Shown piece after piece: positions 8,048-15,598 of a stretch of 64,000 bases of DNA; positions within the stretch are counted from its first letter, which is position 1, and each line of letters starts with the position of its first letter. The stretch lies in contig JAFURT010000014.1 in NCBI GenBank assembly GCA_017471765.1, positions 1-64,000 of the forward strand. The letters are read 5' to 3'. Made by a program: the position numbers and the translations under genes. The notes under the pieces are model-generated. The model was not told the DNA's origin. It ran no database searches and saw only the letters and a program-made list of their open reading frames with translations. The stretch comes from Clostridia bacterium (GTDB lineage: Bacteria > Bacillota > Clostridia > Oscillospirales > Acutalibacteraceae).

Positions 8048-8677
8048 ATGCTGGCTAAATGGAAAGAAAAGTGGAAATATGTTTCCTATGTCGTTTTTCA
8101 TCCCGTAGAAGGCTTTGACGAGATGCGCTACAAGAAGGGCGGCTCGGTAGGGGTAGCCATCGTGCTGTACCTGGCCTTCCTGTTCTCGGTGATCTGCCAA
8201 CAGAAATACATGGGCAAGCAGTTCACCTTTGTCAATGATGCAGAGGTGAGCATCCAGACCACCTTTTTGGCCACCCTTGGCCTGATGCTGGCGGCGGTGT
8301 TTGCCAACTGGGGCTTCTGTGTGCTGATGGACGGTAAGGCGCGTATCAAGGATCTGTGGGTTATTTTCAACTACTCGCTGGTGCCCTATACCGCTTTCAG
8401 CTATATCACCGTCCTGCTGTCCAACTTCGCCACCAACGAGGAGGGGGCACTGACCAACGTTCTGCTGTGGGTTGGTATCCTGTGGACGGCATTCCTGCTG
8501 CTGCGTTCCCTGATGGCCTATCACGAGTTCAGTTTTTCCGGTGCCATCGGTTCTGTTTTCCTGACCGTAATCGGCGTTGTGATTATTCTGTTCCTGCTGA
8601 TTCTTCTTGTCAGCCTGTTTCAGAAGATTTTTTCCACCATCTCCGTTATATTTTACGAGATAAGCTTCCGATTTTAA
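8048..8677 (+). CDS. YIP1-family integral membrane protein
   Basis: 209 residues with a short cytoplasmic N-terminus (VSYVVFHPVEGFDEMRYKK) and about five hydrophobic helices, as in bacterial YIP1-family proteins. ATG 8048 is preferred over the earlier in-frame GTG at 8039 because AAAAGGAGG (8030-8038) abuts the GTG but lies 9 bases from the ATG. The upstream stop codon TGA sits inside this interval. Function is unknown; in this operon it may assemble or regulate the surrounding permeases and the NHL protein (inference). Confidence 0.8.
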   Translation: MLAKWKEKWKYVSYVVFHPVEGFDEMRYKKGGSVGVAIVLYLAFLFSVICQQKYMGKQFTFVNDAEVSIQTTFLATLGLMLAAVFANWGFCVLMDGKARIKDLWVIFNYSLVPYTAFSYITVLLSNFATNEEGALTNVLLWVGILWTAFLLLRSLMAYHEFSFSGAIGSVFLTVIGVVIILFLLILLVSLFQKIFSTISVIFYEISFRF

Positions 8678-8689
8678 TTAGCCGCACAC

Positions 8690-8709
8690 CCGGCCGATGC
8701 TTCGGCCGG
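8690..8709. other. Intergenic GC hairpin
   Basis: CCGGCCGA and TCGGCCGG form an 8-bp perfect stem around TGCT between the YIP1-like and DUF5696-like genes. There is no U-run, so it is more likely an mRNA processing or stability element than a terminator. Confidence 0.45.
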
Positions 8710-8737
8710 AGAGCAAGACGGCAGAATGGAGAATGAC

Positions 8738-10978
8738 ATGAAAAAAGGATTATGGCAACGCACCGGTATCGGTCTTCTGTGCTTGTTTCTGCTGGTAGCC
8801 TGCATTGCTGCCGGTGGAGCCCTGGCAGAGAAGTCGGAGCAGCCGGAAACGACAGGGGCGCCGGCGGGCGACCCCATCACCGGGGCGGCCCAGCTGGCAG
8901 AAAGTGACACGGCTCGCCTGTATCTGGATACCGATGCCCACGCCTTTTATGTAGAAAATAAGGCGACCGGTTATCGGTGGGGGAGCGCTCCCGATAACAT
9001 GGACGCTATGTCCGTGAATGAAGAACAGCAAAAGATGATGCAGTCCATGGTGATGATCAGCGGGTATGACCACACCCGGGATTCCCGTATAGACGATTTG
9101 TATGCCTATGTAGACTGCCTCACCGGTGTTGCCGATGAGGAAAGCGGCGAGATGAGCTACCCCGGCTCGGTGCAGTATACGGCGGTGGAGAATGGCTTTA
9201 AGGTGACCTATACCTTTGCCACCATTGATCTGGTACTGCCTATGACCGTTACCTTGGAGGGCGACCACTTTACCGCCCGTGTGGTGACGGATGAGATCGT
9301 GTTTAACGAGCAGGATTTTTCTCTGCTCGGTGTGCACATTCTGCCCTACATGGGGGCGATGAGCAAGGACAAGACAGGCGCCTATGTGCTGATTCCTGAC
9401 GGTGCCGGTGCCGTGGCGTATGCGGGCAGCGGCAAGGAGAATGCACCGCTGTATCACCGTCCGGTATACGGCAAGGACATCATCATCGCAGACACGGATT
9501 ATGATGGCATCACCCTGCCCTGCTTCGGTGCGGCAGAGGGCAATAACGCCCTGTTGGGTGTCATCAAACAGGATGAAGCGGATGCCTACATCAACGGTGT
9601 GGGCAATGGGTATGTTAATCTGCCCTACACCCGCACCTGGCCTTCCTTCAAGACGATGGTGGACTTTGAGTATGCGCTGGTAAGTGACTACTATTCCACC
9701 CAGGTGTTTGAGAGTGGCGGCATCAAGGCCGACGTGCTGGAGGTCGCCTACTACCCGCTGAGCGGGGAGAGTGCCGGCTATGCCCAGATGGCGGCCAAAT
9801 ACCGGGAACTGCTGTTTGGCGGCATACAGCCCATGAACGGCAAGACCGAGCCGGCGCTGTATCTGGACCTGTACGCTTCTGTCACTAAGGTGCGTTCTGT
9901 GCTTGGCTTTAAGTCGGCGTATGAAGATGTGGTCACCTCTACAGAGGATGTGATGACCATCCTGCAGGCGCTGGCAGATAAACAGGTAGGCAGCACCGTG
10001 GTGCGGTATAACGCATGGAATAAACAGGAGAACAGCGAAAAGGCAACCACCAAGATGGCCTGGATTGGGGCGGTTGGTGATGTGGCGGAGCTGGTGGAGG
10101 AGGCAAAGCAGCTTAACAGCACGGTGTATCCTTCCGTGAGCAAGGTGCTGACCTATAGCCATTCCTCCAACCCCTTCCACACCCTGTCCGGCGTGGCTCG
10201 TGACCCGGCCAGCCGTTTGGTTATGGACGAGAATCCGTATCTCACTACCAGTCAGATTGGCACCAGTTATCTGCTGAGCTATGCCCGCATTACGGAAAAT
10301 CTGGCAACTCTGCTGAACGGTGCCACCGATAAGTTCGGTGCAGTGGGCCTGTCGGATGTGGGCCGTATGCTGTACAGCGATTTCAGCAAGGGCGACCATA
10401 AGCGCCCGGTTGTGTCAGCGGCCATCAGCGAGATGCTGGCCGATTACACGGCAGAGAGTAAGCTGCTGCTGGATGCCCCCAATGCCTATGCCGGCAAATA
10501 TGCAGACGAGATTATCAATCTGCCTGCCACCTCCAGCGGCAATATGTTGCTGGATGAGACGGTGCCCTTCCTGCACCTGGTATATAACGGCGTTGTGCGG
10601 TATTCCACCGAGGCACTGAATCTGTCCGGCAACCCCCGCAGCTCTTTCCTGAGGGCGCTGGAATACGGCAGTATGCCTTGCTACGCCTGGATCGGCGATG
10701 AGGCCAGTAGCCTGATTAACACTAAGTTGGATTATCTGTACAGTGCAGATTATACATACTGGATCGATACGGCGGCGGAGCAGTACCAGGCGGTGTGCCA
10801 GGTTGCCGAGGCCACAGCCGGCTCGGCCATTGCCGACCATGTGAAGCTGGCTGAGGGTGTGTATAAGACTGTATACGCCAATGGCGCCGCTGTGGTTGTG
10901 AATTACACCGATGCCGCCTATACGCTGGGGAGCGAGAGCGTTCCTGCCGCAGGCTACCTGATTCAGAGCAAGGGGTGA
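8738..10978 (+). CDS. DUF5696-type exported protein (glycosidase-like fold possible)
   Basis: About 746 residues. The N-terminus MKKGLWQRTGIGLLCLFLLVAC is either a lipoprotein signal (LVAC lipobox) or a signal peptide cut after GALA. The body resembles the DUF5696 proteins found in clostridial sugar-transporter operons: an N-terminal beta-rich domain (GYRWGSAP, HAFYVENK), a central region (~370-620) that looks like an alpha/beta barrel, and a final beta domain (VVNYTDAAYTLGSESVPAAG) like the C-terminal domain of glycosidases. ATG 8738 has GGAGA 5-6 bases upstream and gives a compact signal peptide; an upstream in-frame ATG at 8726 is less suitable. Activity is unknown; a surface glycosidase or glycan-binding role would fit. 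It overlaps the ribosome site of the next permease. Confidence 0.75.
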   Translation: MKKGLWQRTGIGLLCLFLLVACIAAGGALAEKSEQPETTGAPAGDPITGAAQLAESDTARLYLDTDAHAFYVENKATGYRWGSAPDNMDAMSVNEEQQKMMQSMVMISGYDHTRDSRIDDLYAYVDCLTGVADEESGEMSYPGSVQYTAVENGFKVTYTFATIDLVLPMTVTLEGDHFTARVVTDEIVFNEQDFSLLGVHILPYMGAMSKDKTGAYVLIPDGAGAVAYAGSGKENAPLYHRPVYGKDIIIADTDYDGITLPCFGAAEGNNALLGVIKQDEADAYINGVGNGYVNLPYTRTWPSFKTMVDFEYALVSDYYSTQVFESGGIKADVLEVAYYPLSGESAGYAQMAAKYRELLFGGIQPMNGKTEPALYLDLYASVTKVRSVLGFKSAYEDVVTSTEDVMTILQALADKQVGSTVVRYNAWNKQENSEKATTKMAWIGAVGDVAELVEEAKQLNSTVYPSVSKVLTYSHSSNPFHTLSGVARDPASRLVMDENPYLTTSQIGTSYLLSYARITENLATLLNGATDKFGAVGLSDVGRMLYSDFSKGDHKRPVVSAAISEMLADYTAESKLLLDAPNAYAGKYADEIINLPATSSGNMLLDETVPFLHLVYNGVVRYSTEALNLSGNPRSSFLRALEYGSMPCYAWIGDEASSLINTKLDYLYSADYTYWIDTAAEQYQAVCQVAEATAGSAIADHVKLAEGVYKTVYANGAAVVVNYTDAAYTLGSESVPAAGYLIQSKG

Positions 10979-10983
10979 GAAGA

Positions 10984-11880
10984 ATGAGCAAACTGAAACA
11001 AAAAAGGCCGATGTCCTACGAAACGAAAAAAGGCATTATCGGCTATGCGTTTATCGCCCCCTGGATTTTCGGCTTCATTTACCTGATGGTGCTTCCGCTG
11101 ATTAACTCTCTTATATACAGCTTTTCCGATGTGACCCTTCAGGTGGGGTATGTGGATACGGTGTTTGTGGGCTTCCAGAACTATCGGGACGCTATCAACG
11201 ACGCCAAGTTCCTGCCGGCTATGTGGAGCACCTTCTCCACCGTGCTGTTGCAGACCCCCCTGCTGGTCATCTTCAGCCTGATGATGGCCATCATGCTGAA
11301 CCAGGAGTTCAAGGGCCGTACCGCATTCCGTGCTGTGTTTTTCCTGCCGGTTATCATCGCCGGCAGTCTGGTGATGGATACCATCACCGGTAGCACCATG
11401 ATGGGCGCTCTGATGTCCGGCAATGTGGGCAATGGCGGTCTGTTCCAGAGCGATTTTATATCGGAGGTTCTGAAAGAGACCAACTTGCCGGCGGATGTCA
11501 TCAACATCATCAATACCCTGGTCAATGATATCTTCAACCTGACCTGGCAGTCCGGTATACAGATCCTCATCTTCCTGGCGGCTCTGCAGTCGGTGGAGGG
11601 GACGCTGTATGAGGTGGCCAAGGTAGAGGGTGCTACGGCATGGGAGACCTTCTGGAAGGTGACCTTCCCCATGATCATGCCTATGCTGACCCTGAATCTG
11701 CTGTATACCTTTATCGACAACTACACCAGTTATTCTTCTGATGTGTTCAAGCTGGTGCAGGAGTATTCCGAGAAGGTCATGATCGACTATTCGGCGGCTA
11801 TGGCGTGGATGAACTTTATTGTGGTGTTCATCGTGGTTATGATCGTCTATGTGGTGCTGAACCGCAAATCCCGTGTTTGA
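10984..11880 (+). CDS. Sugar ABC transporter permease, MalF/UgpA type (pair 2)
   Basis: 298 residues with a basic N-terminus, six membrane helices and an EAA loop (YEVAKVEGATAWETFWKVTF, then PMIMP). There is a large periplasmic-side insertion between helices (around residues 140-185). ATG 10984 is chosen over the GTG at 10975 because AAGGGGTG precedes it by about 7 bases. This second permease pair in the operon has no own binding protein beside it; the lipoprotein at 21608 is the natural candidate (inference). Confidence 0.9.
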   Translation: MSKLKQKRPMSYETKKGIIGYAFIAPWIFGFIYLMVLPLINSLIYSFSDVTLQVGYVDTVFVGFQNYRDAINDAKFLPAMWSTFSTVLLQTPLLVIFSLMMAIMLNQEFKGRTAFRAVFFLPVIIAGSLVMDTITGSTMMGALMSGNVGNGGLFQSDFISEVLKETNLPADVINIINTLVNDIFNLTWQSGIQILIFLAALQSVEGTLYEVAKVEGATAWETFWKVTFPMIMPMLTLNLLYTFIDNYTSYSSDVFKLVQEYSEKVMIDYSAAMAWMNFIVVFIVVMIVYVVLNRKSRV

Positions 11881-11896
11881 GGAGGTGGAGTGAACA

Positions 11897-12880
11897 ATGA
11901 ATGCAATTGTGGCTAAAATTGAAGCGATAGCGGAGAACCGTGACCACAACCGCAAGGTGGCGCAAAAGGTTGGGCGTGGCGCTTACAGCGTGTTCCGTTT
12001 TCTGCTGTTGTTCGGCGTGGGTTTCATTATCCTCTACCCCATCCTGTATATGTTCAGCATGGCCATCCGTCCCGGTGAGCAGGTGTACGATGCGGCGGTT
12101 ATCTGGATTCCCAAGACCCTTACCGCCGATAACATCATCCGGGCGGCCACCGAGATGGAATACGGAAAGTCCTTTTTCGTCACCGCCGGGCTGGTGCTGA
12201 TGAGCACCGTCCTGCAGTGTCTGTCCTGCTCGTTGGTGGGCTATGGCTTTGCTAAGTTTAAGTTCAAGGGCCGGAATCTCCTGTTTGCCCTGGTGCTGTT
12301 CACCCTGGTGGTGCCGGCGCAGACTATCACCCTGTCCCTGTTCGTCAACTACACCCAGTTTGACTGGTTTGGTATCGGTCAGCTGGGGCGGCTGTTCGGT
12401 GGAGAGGCTTGGATTACGCCGCTTCTGAATACCATCTGGCCTCATTTCATTGCCACCATCTCGGCCAGCGGTATCCGTGCCGGTCTGTTTATCTATATGT
12501 TCCGTTCCTATTACGCCGGCTTGCCCATCGAGCTGGAGGATGCCGCTTACATCGACGGCTCCGGCTTCTTTGGCACGTACCTGCGGGTGATGTGGCCTAA
12601 CGCCGGCCCCATCACGCTGGTCACCTTCCTGCTGACCTTCGTGTGGTACTGGAACGACTATACCCAGTCGGCCATGATCCTCAATGAGTTTAACCTCATG
12701 TCGGTGGAGTTCAGCCAGCTGCAGTCCTCCCTGTCCAGTGTGTTGTCCCCCGGCTCTGCCGAGATGACCATCACCATGCAGGCGGCCTGTCTGATTTATG
12801 TACTGCCGATTTTGATCATGTACATCATTCTGCAGCGCAAGTTTACCGAGAGTATCGTAAAATCCGGTATCGTCGGTTAA
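11897..12880 (+). CDS. Carbohydrate ABC transporter permease, MalG/UgpE type (pair 2)
   Basis: 327 residues. After a ~40-residue cytoplasmic lead come about six membrane helices and an EAA-type loop (ELEDAAYIDGSGFFGTYLRV, then MWPNAGP). GAGGAGGTGGAG provides the ribosome site. It is the last gene of the transport operon and is followed by a GC hairpin and then a terminator. With the gene at 10984 it forms the second heterodimeric channel. Confidence 0.92.
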   Translation: MNAIVAKIEAIAENRDHNRKVAQKVGRGAYSVFRFLLLFGVGFIILYPILYMFSMAIRPGEQVYDAAVIWIPKTLTADNIIRAATEMEYGKSFFVTAGLVLMSTVLQCLSCSLVGYGFAKFKFKGRNLLFALVLFTLVVPAQTITLSLFVNYTQFDWFGIGQLGRLFGGEAWITPLLNTIWPHFIATISASGIRAGLFIYMFRSYYAGLPIELEDAAYIDGSGFFGTYLRVMWPNAGPITLVTFLLTFVWYWNDYTQSAMILNEFNLMSVEFSQLQSSLSSVLSPGSAEMTITMQAACLIYVLPILIMYIILQRKFTESIVKSGIVG

Positions 12881-12891
12881 AAGAATACAGC

Positions 12892-12923
12892 CGGCCTCGT
12901 CGCCTTTTTAGGCGGCGGGGCCG
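12892..12923. other. Long GC hairpin after the transport operon
   Basis: A 13-bp stem (CGGCCTCGTCGCC with GGCGGCGGGGCCG, two G-U pairs) closes a TTTTTA loop. It sits directly upstream of the terminator at 12927 and may protect the 3' end of the transport mRNA. Confidence 0.55.
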
Positions 12924-12926
12924 AAT

Positions 12927-12952
12927 GTGCTGTAAAACAGCACCCATTTTTT
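12927..12952 (+). terminator. Intrinsic terminator of the transport operon
   Basis: GTGCTGT and ACAGCAC form a 7-bp stem with an AAA loop, followed by CCA and six Ts (12947-12952). It separates the permeases from the GH95 gene 22 bases later. GH95 has no obvious promoter in that gap, so partial read-through is likely. Confidence 0.75.
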
Positions 12953-12973
12953 GCACCTGAAAGGAAGATACCC

Positions 12974-15334
12974 ATGTTAAAACTGTTCCGCGAGGCAGCT
13001 ACCCCGTATGAGGCCTATCCGGTAGGCAACGGCCGCTTGGGGGCTATGGTGTACGGTGGTACACGGGAGGAGAGAATCATCCTCAACGAGGATACGCTGT
13101 GGTCCGGCCATCCCATCGACCGGCATAATCCTCACGCCTTGCCCCAACTGGAAAAAGTACGCCAACTTCTGTTTGCCGGGGAGAATTACCGGGCGCAGCA
13201 GTTAATTGAAAAGTATATGCTGGGCGAAATCTCCGAGTCCTATATGCCCATGGGCGACCTGCATCTGAACACCATGCTGGAGGCAGGGGTGACGAACTAC
13301 TGCCATACCCTGTCTATGGAGCAGGGTGTGTCCACCGTCACCTATAAGCGTGGTTATGGCCCGGCCAGTATGGGCTACACTCGCCGTACCTACGTGTCCA
13401 TGCCGGACGATGTGCTGGTGGTGGAGTGGGAAGCGGAAAAAGAGGGGACACTGGTATTTGAGCTGTCCCTGACCAGCCAACTGCAGTCCACCAGCACCGC
13501 CCAGGGCAACACGGTGCGCCTGCTGGGGCGGTGCCCCGACCATGTGGTGCCGAACTATACCCTCAACCACCCTAACCCAGTGGTATATGACGAGGGTGTA
13601 GGACTGGAATTCTGTATCGAGGCCCGTGTGTACACCGATGGCGCCATTGCCGCCCGTGGGGATAAGGTGGTGGTGACCAATGCCACCCGCTGCGTCATCC
13701 TGTGCAATGCGGCGAATACCTTCCGCCGCCCTGATTATATTGAGGCTTGTGTTGCCGGCTTGGATGCGGCGGCCGCCCGCATGGACAAGCTGTTTCCCCG
13801 GCATGTGGCGGATTTCAGTGAGCAGTTTAACCGCACCACCCTGCACATTGCCGACACCGACGGCTATGATATGGTGGCGCTGGTGGAGGCGGCCCGGCGT
13901 GGCGAGCATCCCCTGGCCCTGTACGAGATGCTGTTCGCCTATGGGCGTTATCTGTCCATCGCTTCCTCCCGCCAGGGCCTGCCGGCCAACCTGCAGGGCA
14001 TCTGGAACTGGGATGTGCGTCCGGCCTGGAGTGGCAACTACACCACCAATATCAACCTGCCCATGAACTACTGGCACGTAGAGACCTGCGGCCTGCCGGA
14101 GTGCGGCGAGCAGTTGGCCCTGTGGCTGGAAACGGTGATTCCCGAGGGCGAAAAGGTGGCCAAGGACTATTATAATGCCGATGGCTGGTGTATGCACCAC
14201 AATGTGGATGCCTGGGGCAAGATGACCCCTACCAAGCTGGAGGCCCGGTTTGGTATGTGGCCGCTGGCGGGCGTTTGGCTGTGCCAGCACGTGTATAATC
14301 ACTACCGCTACACCCTGGATGCCGCCTATCTGCGGGAGCATGCCCTGCCCATCATGGAGGGGGCCGTCCGCTTTTGCCTGAGCTGGATGGTGGAGGACGA
14401 AAAGGGCCAGCTGGTCACCTGCCCCTCCACTTCGCCGGAGAACACCTTCTATACCACCGTAGAGGGGAAGAAGGAGGTCACCTCGGTGGCCATTTCCTCG
14501 GCGTCCGATATCTGCATGATTGCGGAATTGCTGGATAATTATGTCGCCGGCTGTGCCGCCCTGGGGGTAGAAAGTCCCTTGCTGGAGCAGGCAAAGGCCG
14601 CCCGTGCCCGGATGCGCTGGTTTGCGCTGGATGACGAGGGCATGTTGCTGGAGTATGACAAGAAATATGATGAGGTAGACCCGGGGCACCGGCATCTGTC
14701 CCACATTTACGGTGTCTACCCCGGCGACCTGTATATGGATGACCCTGCTCTGCTGGAGGGGGCAAAAAAGGCCTACGATTGGCGTTTGGCCAACGGCGGT
14801 GGCCGTTTGGGCTGGAGCCGTGCCTGGGCGATTGCGCTGGCGGCTCGGTTCCGCCGTCCGGAGCAGGTGACGGAGCTGCTGCAGTATTTTGTGCTGGCTT
14901 CGGTAAAGTATAACGGCTTTGATTTTTATGTTTCTGACGATGAACTGCCGGATACCCGTACAGCTCATGAAAAACCGCTGACGGAGGGGGCTTTCGGCTT
15001 CTTCCAGATTGACGGCAACTTCGGCTTTACGGCGGCGGTGGTGGAGCTGTTGCTCCAGGCCTATGGCGGCCGGCTGTATCTGCTGCCCTGTCTGCCCACA
15101 AACTGGCAGTCCGGTAGCGTTCGCGGCCTGCGTGCGCCGGGGGATCTGTGTGTGGACATGACCTGGTGCGACGGGGCGTTGACTGCCATTGCGCTGAAGA
15201 CCGGTGCCCGCTTCGACAACAGTCGCCCGGTGGAACTGTGGGTGGCCGGACATAGCCTGTCTGTGGCGTTGCAACCGGACAGCGTTTATGACCTGCTTCC
15301 TACTGCTGACGGATGGACACTGGCGACGAATTGA
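12974..15334 (+). CDS. GH95 alpha-L-fucosidase (or alpha-L-galactosidase), cytoplasmic
   Basis: 786 residues, normal for GH95, beginning with the family's LFREAATPYEAYPVGNGRLG start and ILNEDTLWSG. Catalytic features match the Bifidobacterium AfcA pattern (N421, N423, E566, D766): N359 and N361 in TTNINLPMNYW, E489 in STSPENTF, and D680 in FQIDGNFG. GH95 enzymes use an inverting mechanism, mostly removing alpha-1,2-fucose from H-type chains of mucin and milk oligosaccharides; some members prefer L-galactose. There is no signal peptide, so it acts on imported oligosaccharides. It has a good AAAGGAAG site and lies between the transport operon and the inducible promoter at 15367. Confidence 0.93.
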   Translation: MLKLFREAATPYEAYPVGNGRLGAMVYGGTREERIILNEDTLWSGHPIDRHNPHALPQLEKVRQLLFAGENYRAQQLIEKYMLGEISESYMPMGDLHLNTMLEAGVTNYCHTLSMEQGVSTVTYKRGYGPASMGYTRRTYVSMPDDVLVVEWEAEKEGTLVFELSLTSQLQSTSTAQGNTVRLLGRCPDHVVPNYTLNHPNPVVYDEGVGLEFCIEARVYTDGAIAARGDKVVVTNATRCVILCNAANTFRRPDYIEACVAGLDAAAARMDKLFPRHVADFSEQFNRTTLHIADTDGYDMVALVEAARRGEHPLALYEMLFAYGRYLSIASSRQGLPANLQGIWNWDVRPAWSGNYTTNINLPMNYWHVETCGLPECGEQLALWLETVIPEGEKVAKDYYNADGWCMHHNVDAWGKMTPTKLEARFGMWPLAGVWLCQHVYNHYRYTLDAAYLREHALPIMEGAVRFCLSWMVEDEKGQLVTCPSTSPENTFYTTVEGKKEVTSVAISSASDICMIAELLDNYVAGCAALGVESPLLEQAKAARARMRWFALDDEGMLLEYDKKYDEVDPGHRHLSHIYGVYPGDLYMDDPALLEGAKKAYDWRLANGGGRLGWSRAWAIALAARFRRPEQVTELLQYFVLASVKYNGFDFYVSDDELPDTRTAHEKPLTEGAFGFFQIDGNFGFTAAVVELLLQAYGGRLYLLPCLPTNWQSGSVRGLRAPGDLCVDMTWCDGALTAIALKTGARFDNSRPVELWVAGHSLSVALQPDSVYDLLPTADGWTLATN

Positions 15335-15366
15335 AGCAATTCTTTCAAAACGTAAAACATTTTAAT

Positions 15367-15424
15367 ATTGTGCAAAACTAGTGTACGATTGTGCAAATAC
15401 AAATTCACTAAAATCTGCTATAAT
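15367..15424 (+). promoter_or_regulatory. Copy A of the locus operator/promoter
   Basis: Direct repeats ATTGTGCAAAA (15367) and ATTGTGCAAAT (15388) start 21 bp apart. TATAAT (15419-15424) starts 31 bp after the second repeat, and the -35 region (AATACA) is poor, so an activator is expected. The arrangement is the same as at 519-576. It is the only promoter-like element before the 1942-residue surface protein and the long downstream gene run. The regulator at 653-1642 is the obvious candidate to bind here. Confidence 0.7.
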
Positions 15425-15598
15425 TCTTGTGTTAAAAGTGGCTAAATGTGCCGTAGTGCATCCTGCTGGATAGCAGGTCGCCCGGCGTAGGCTCTTTGAT
15501 CGCCGCCCGGCAGGCGAAAATCAGTCGGGAAAGCAACAAAACGCAGGGCCTTTTGGCAGGAGAAGGCTTGCACAAATATTTTTAGGGAGGTATGACAT
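15425..15598 (+). other. Structured 5' leader of the surface-protein transcript
   Basis: About 165 transcribed bases precede the start codon. Visible helices are CCTGCT-GGAT-AGCAGG (15462-15477), CGGCG/CGCCG (15483-15505) and GCCTT/AAGGC (15548-15567). I could not match a known riboswitch. It may be a stability element or an unrecognised regulatory leader. Confidence 0.4.

Noticed and set aside
15425..15598. c-di-GMP riboswitch in the surface-protein leader
   Set aside because: Fragments such as ACGCAGGGC look similar, but the conserved order and the GCAAA/GACGCAAAGCC core are missing.
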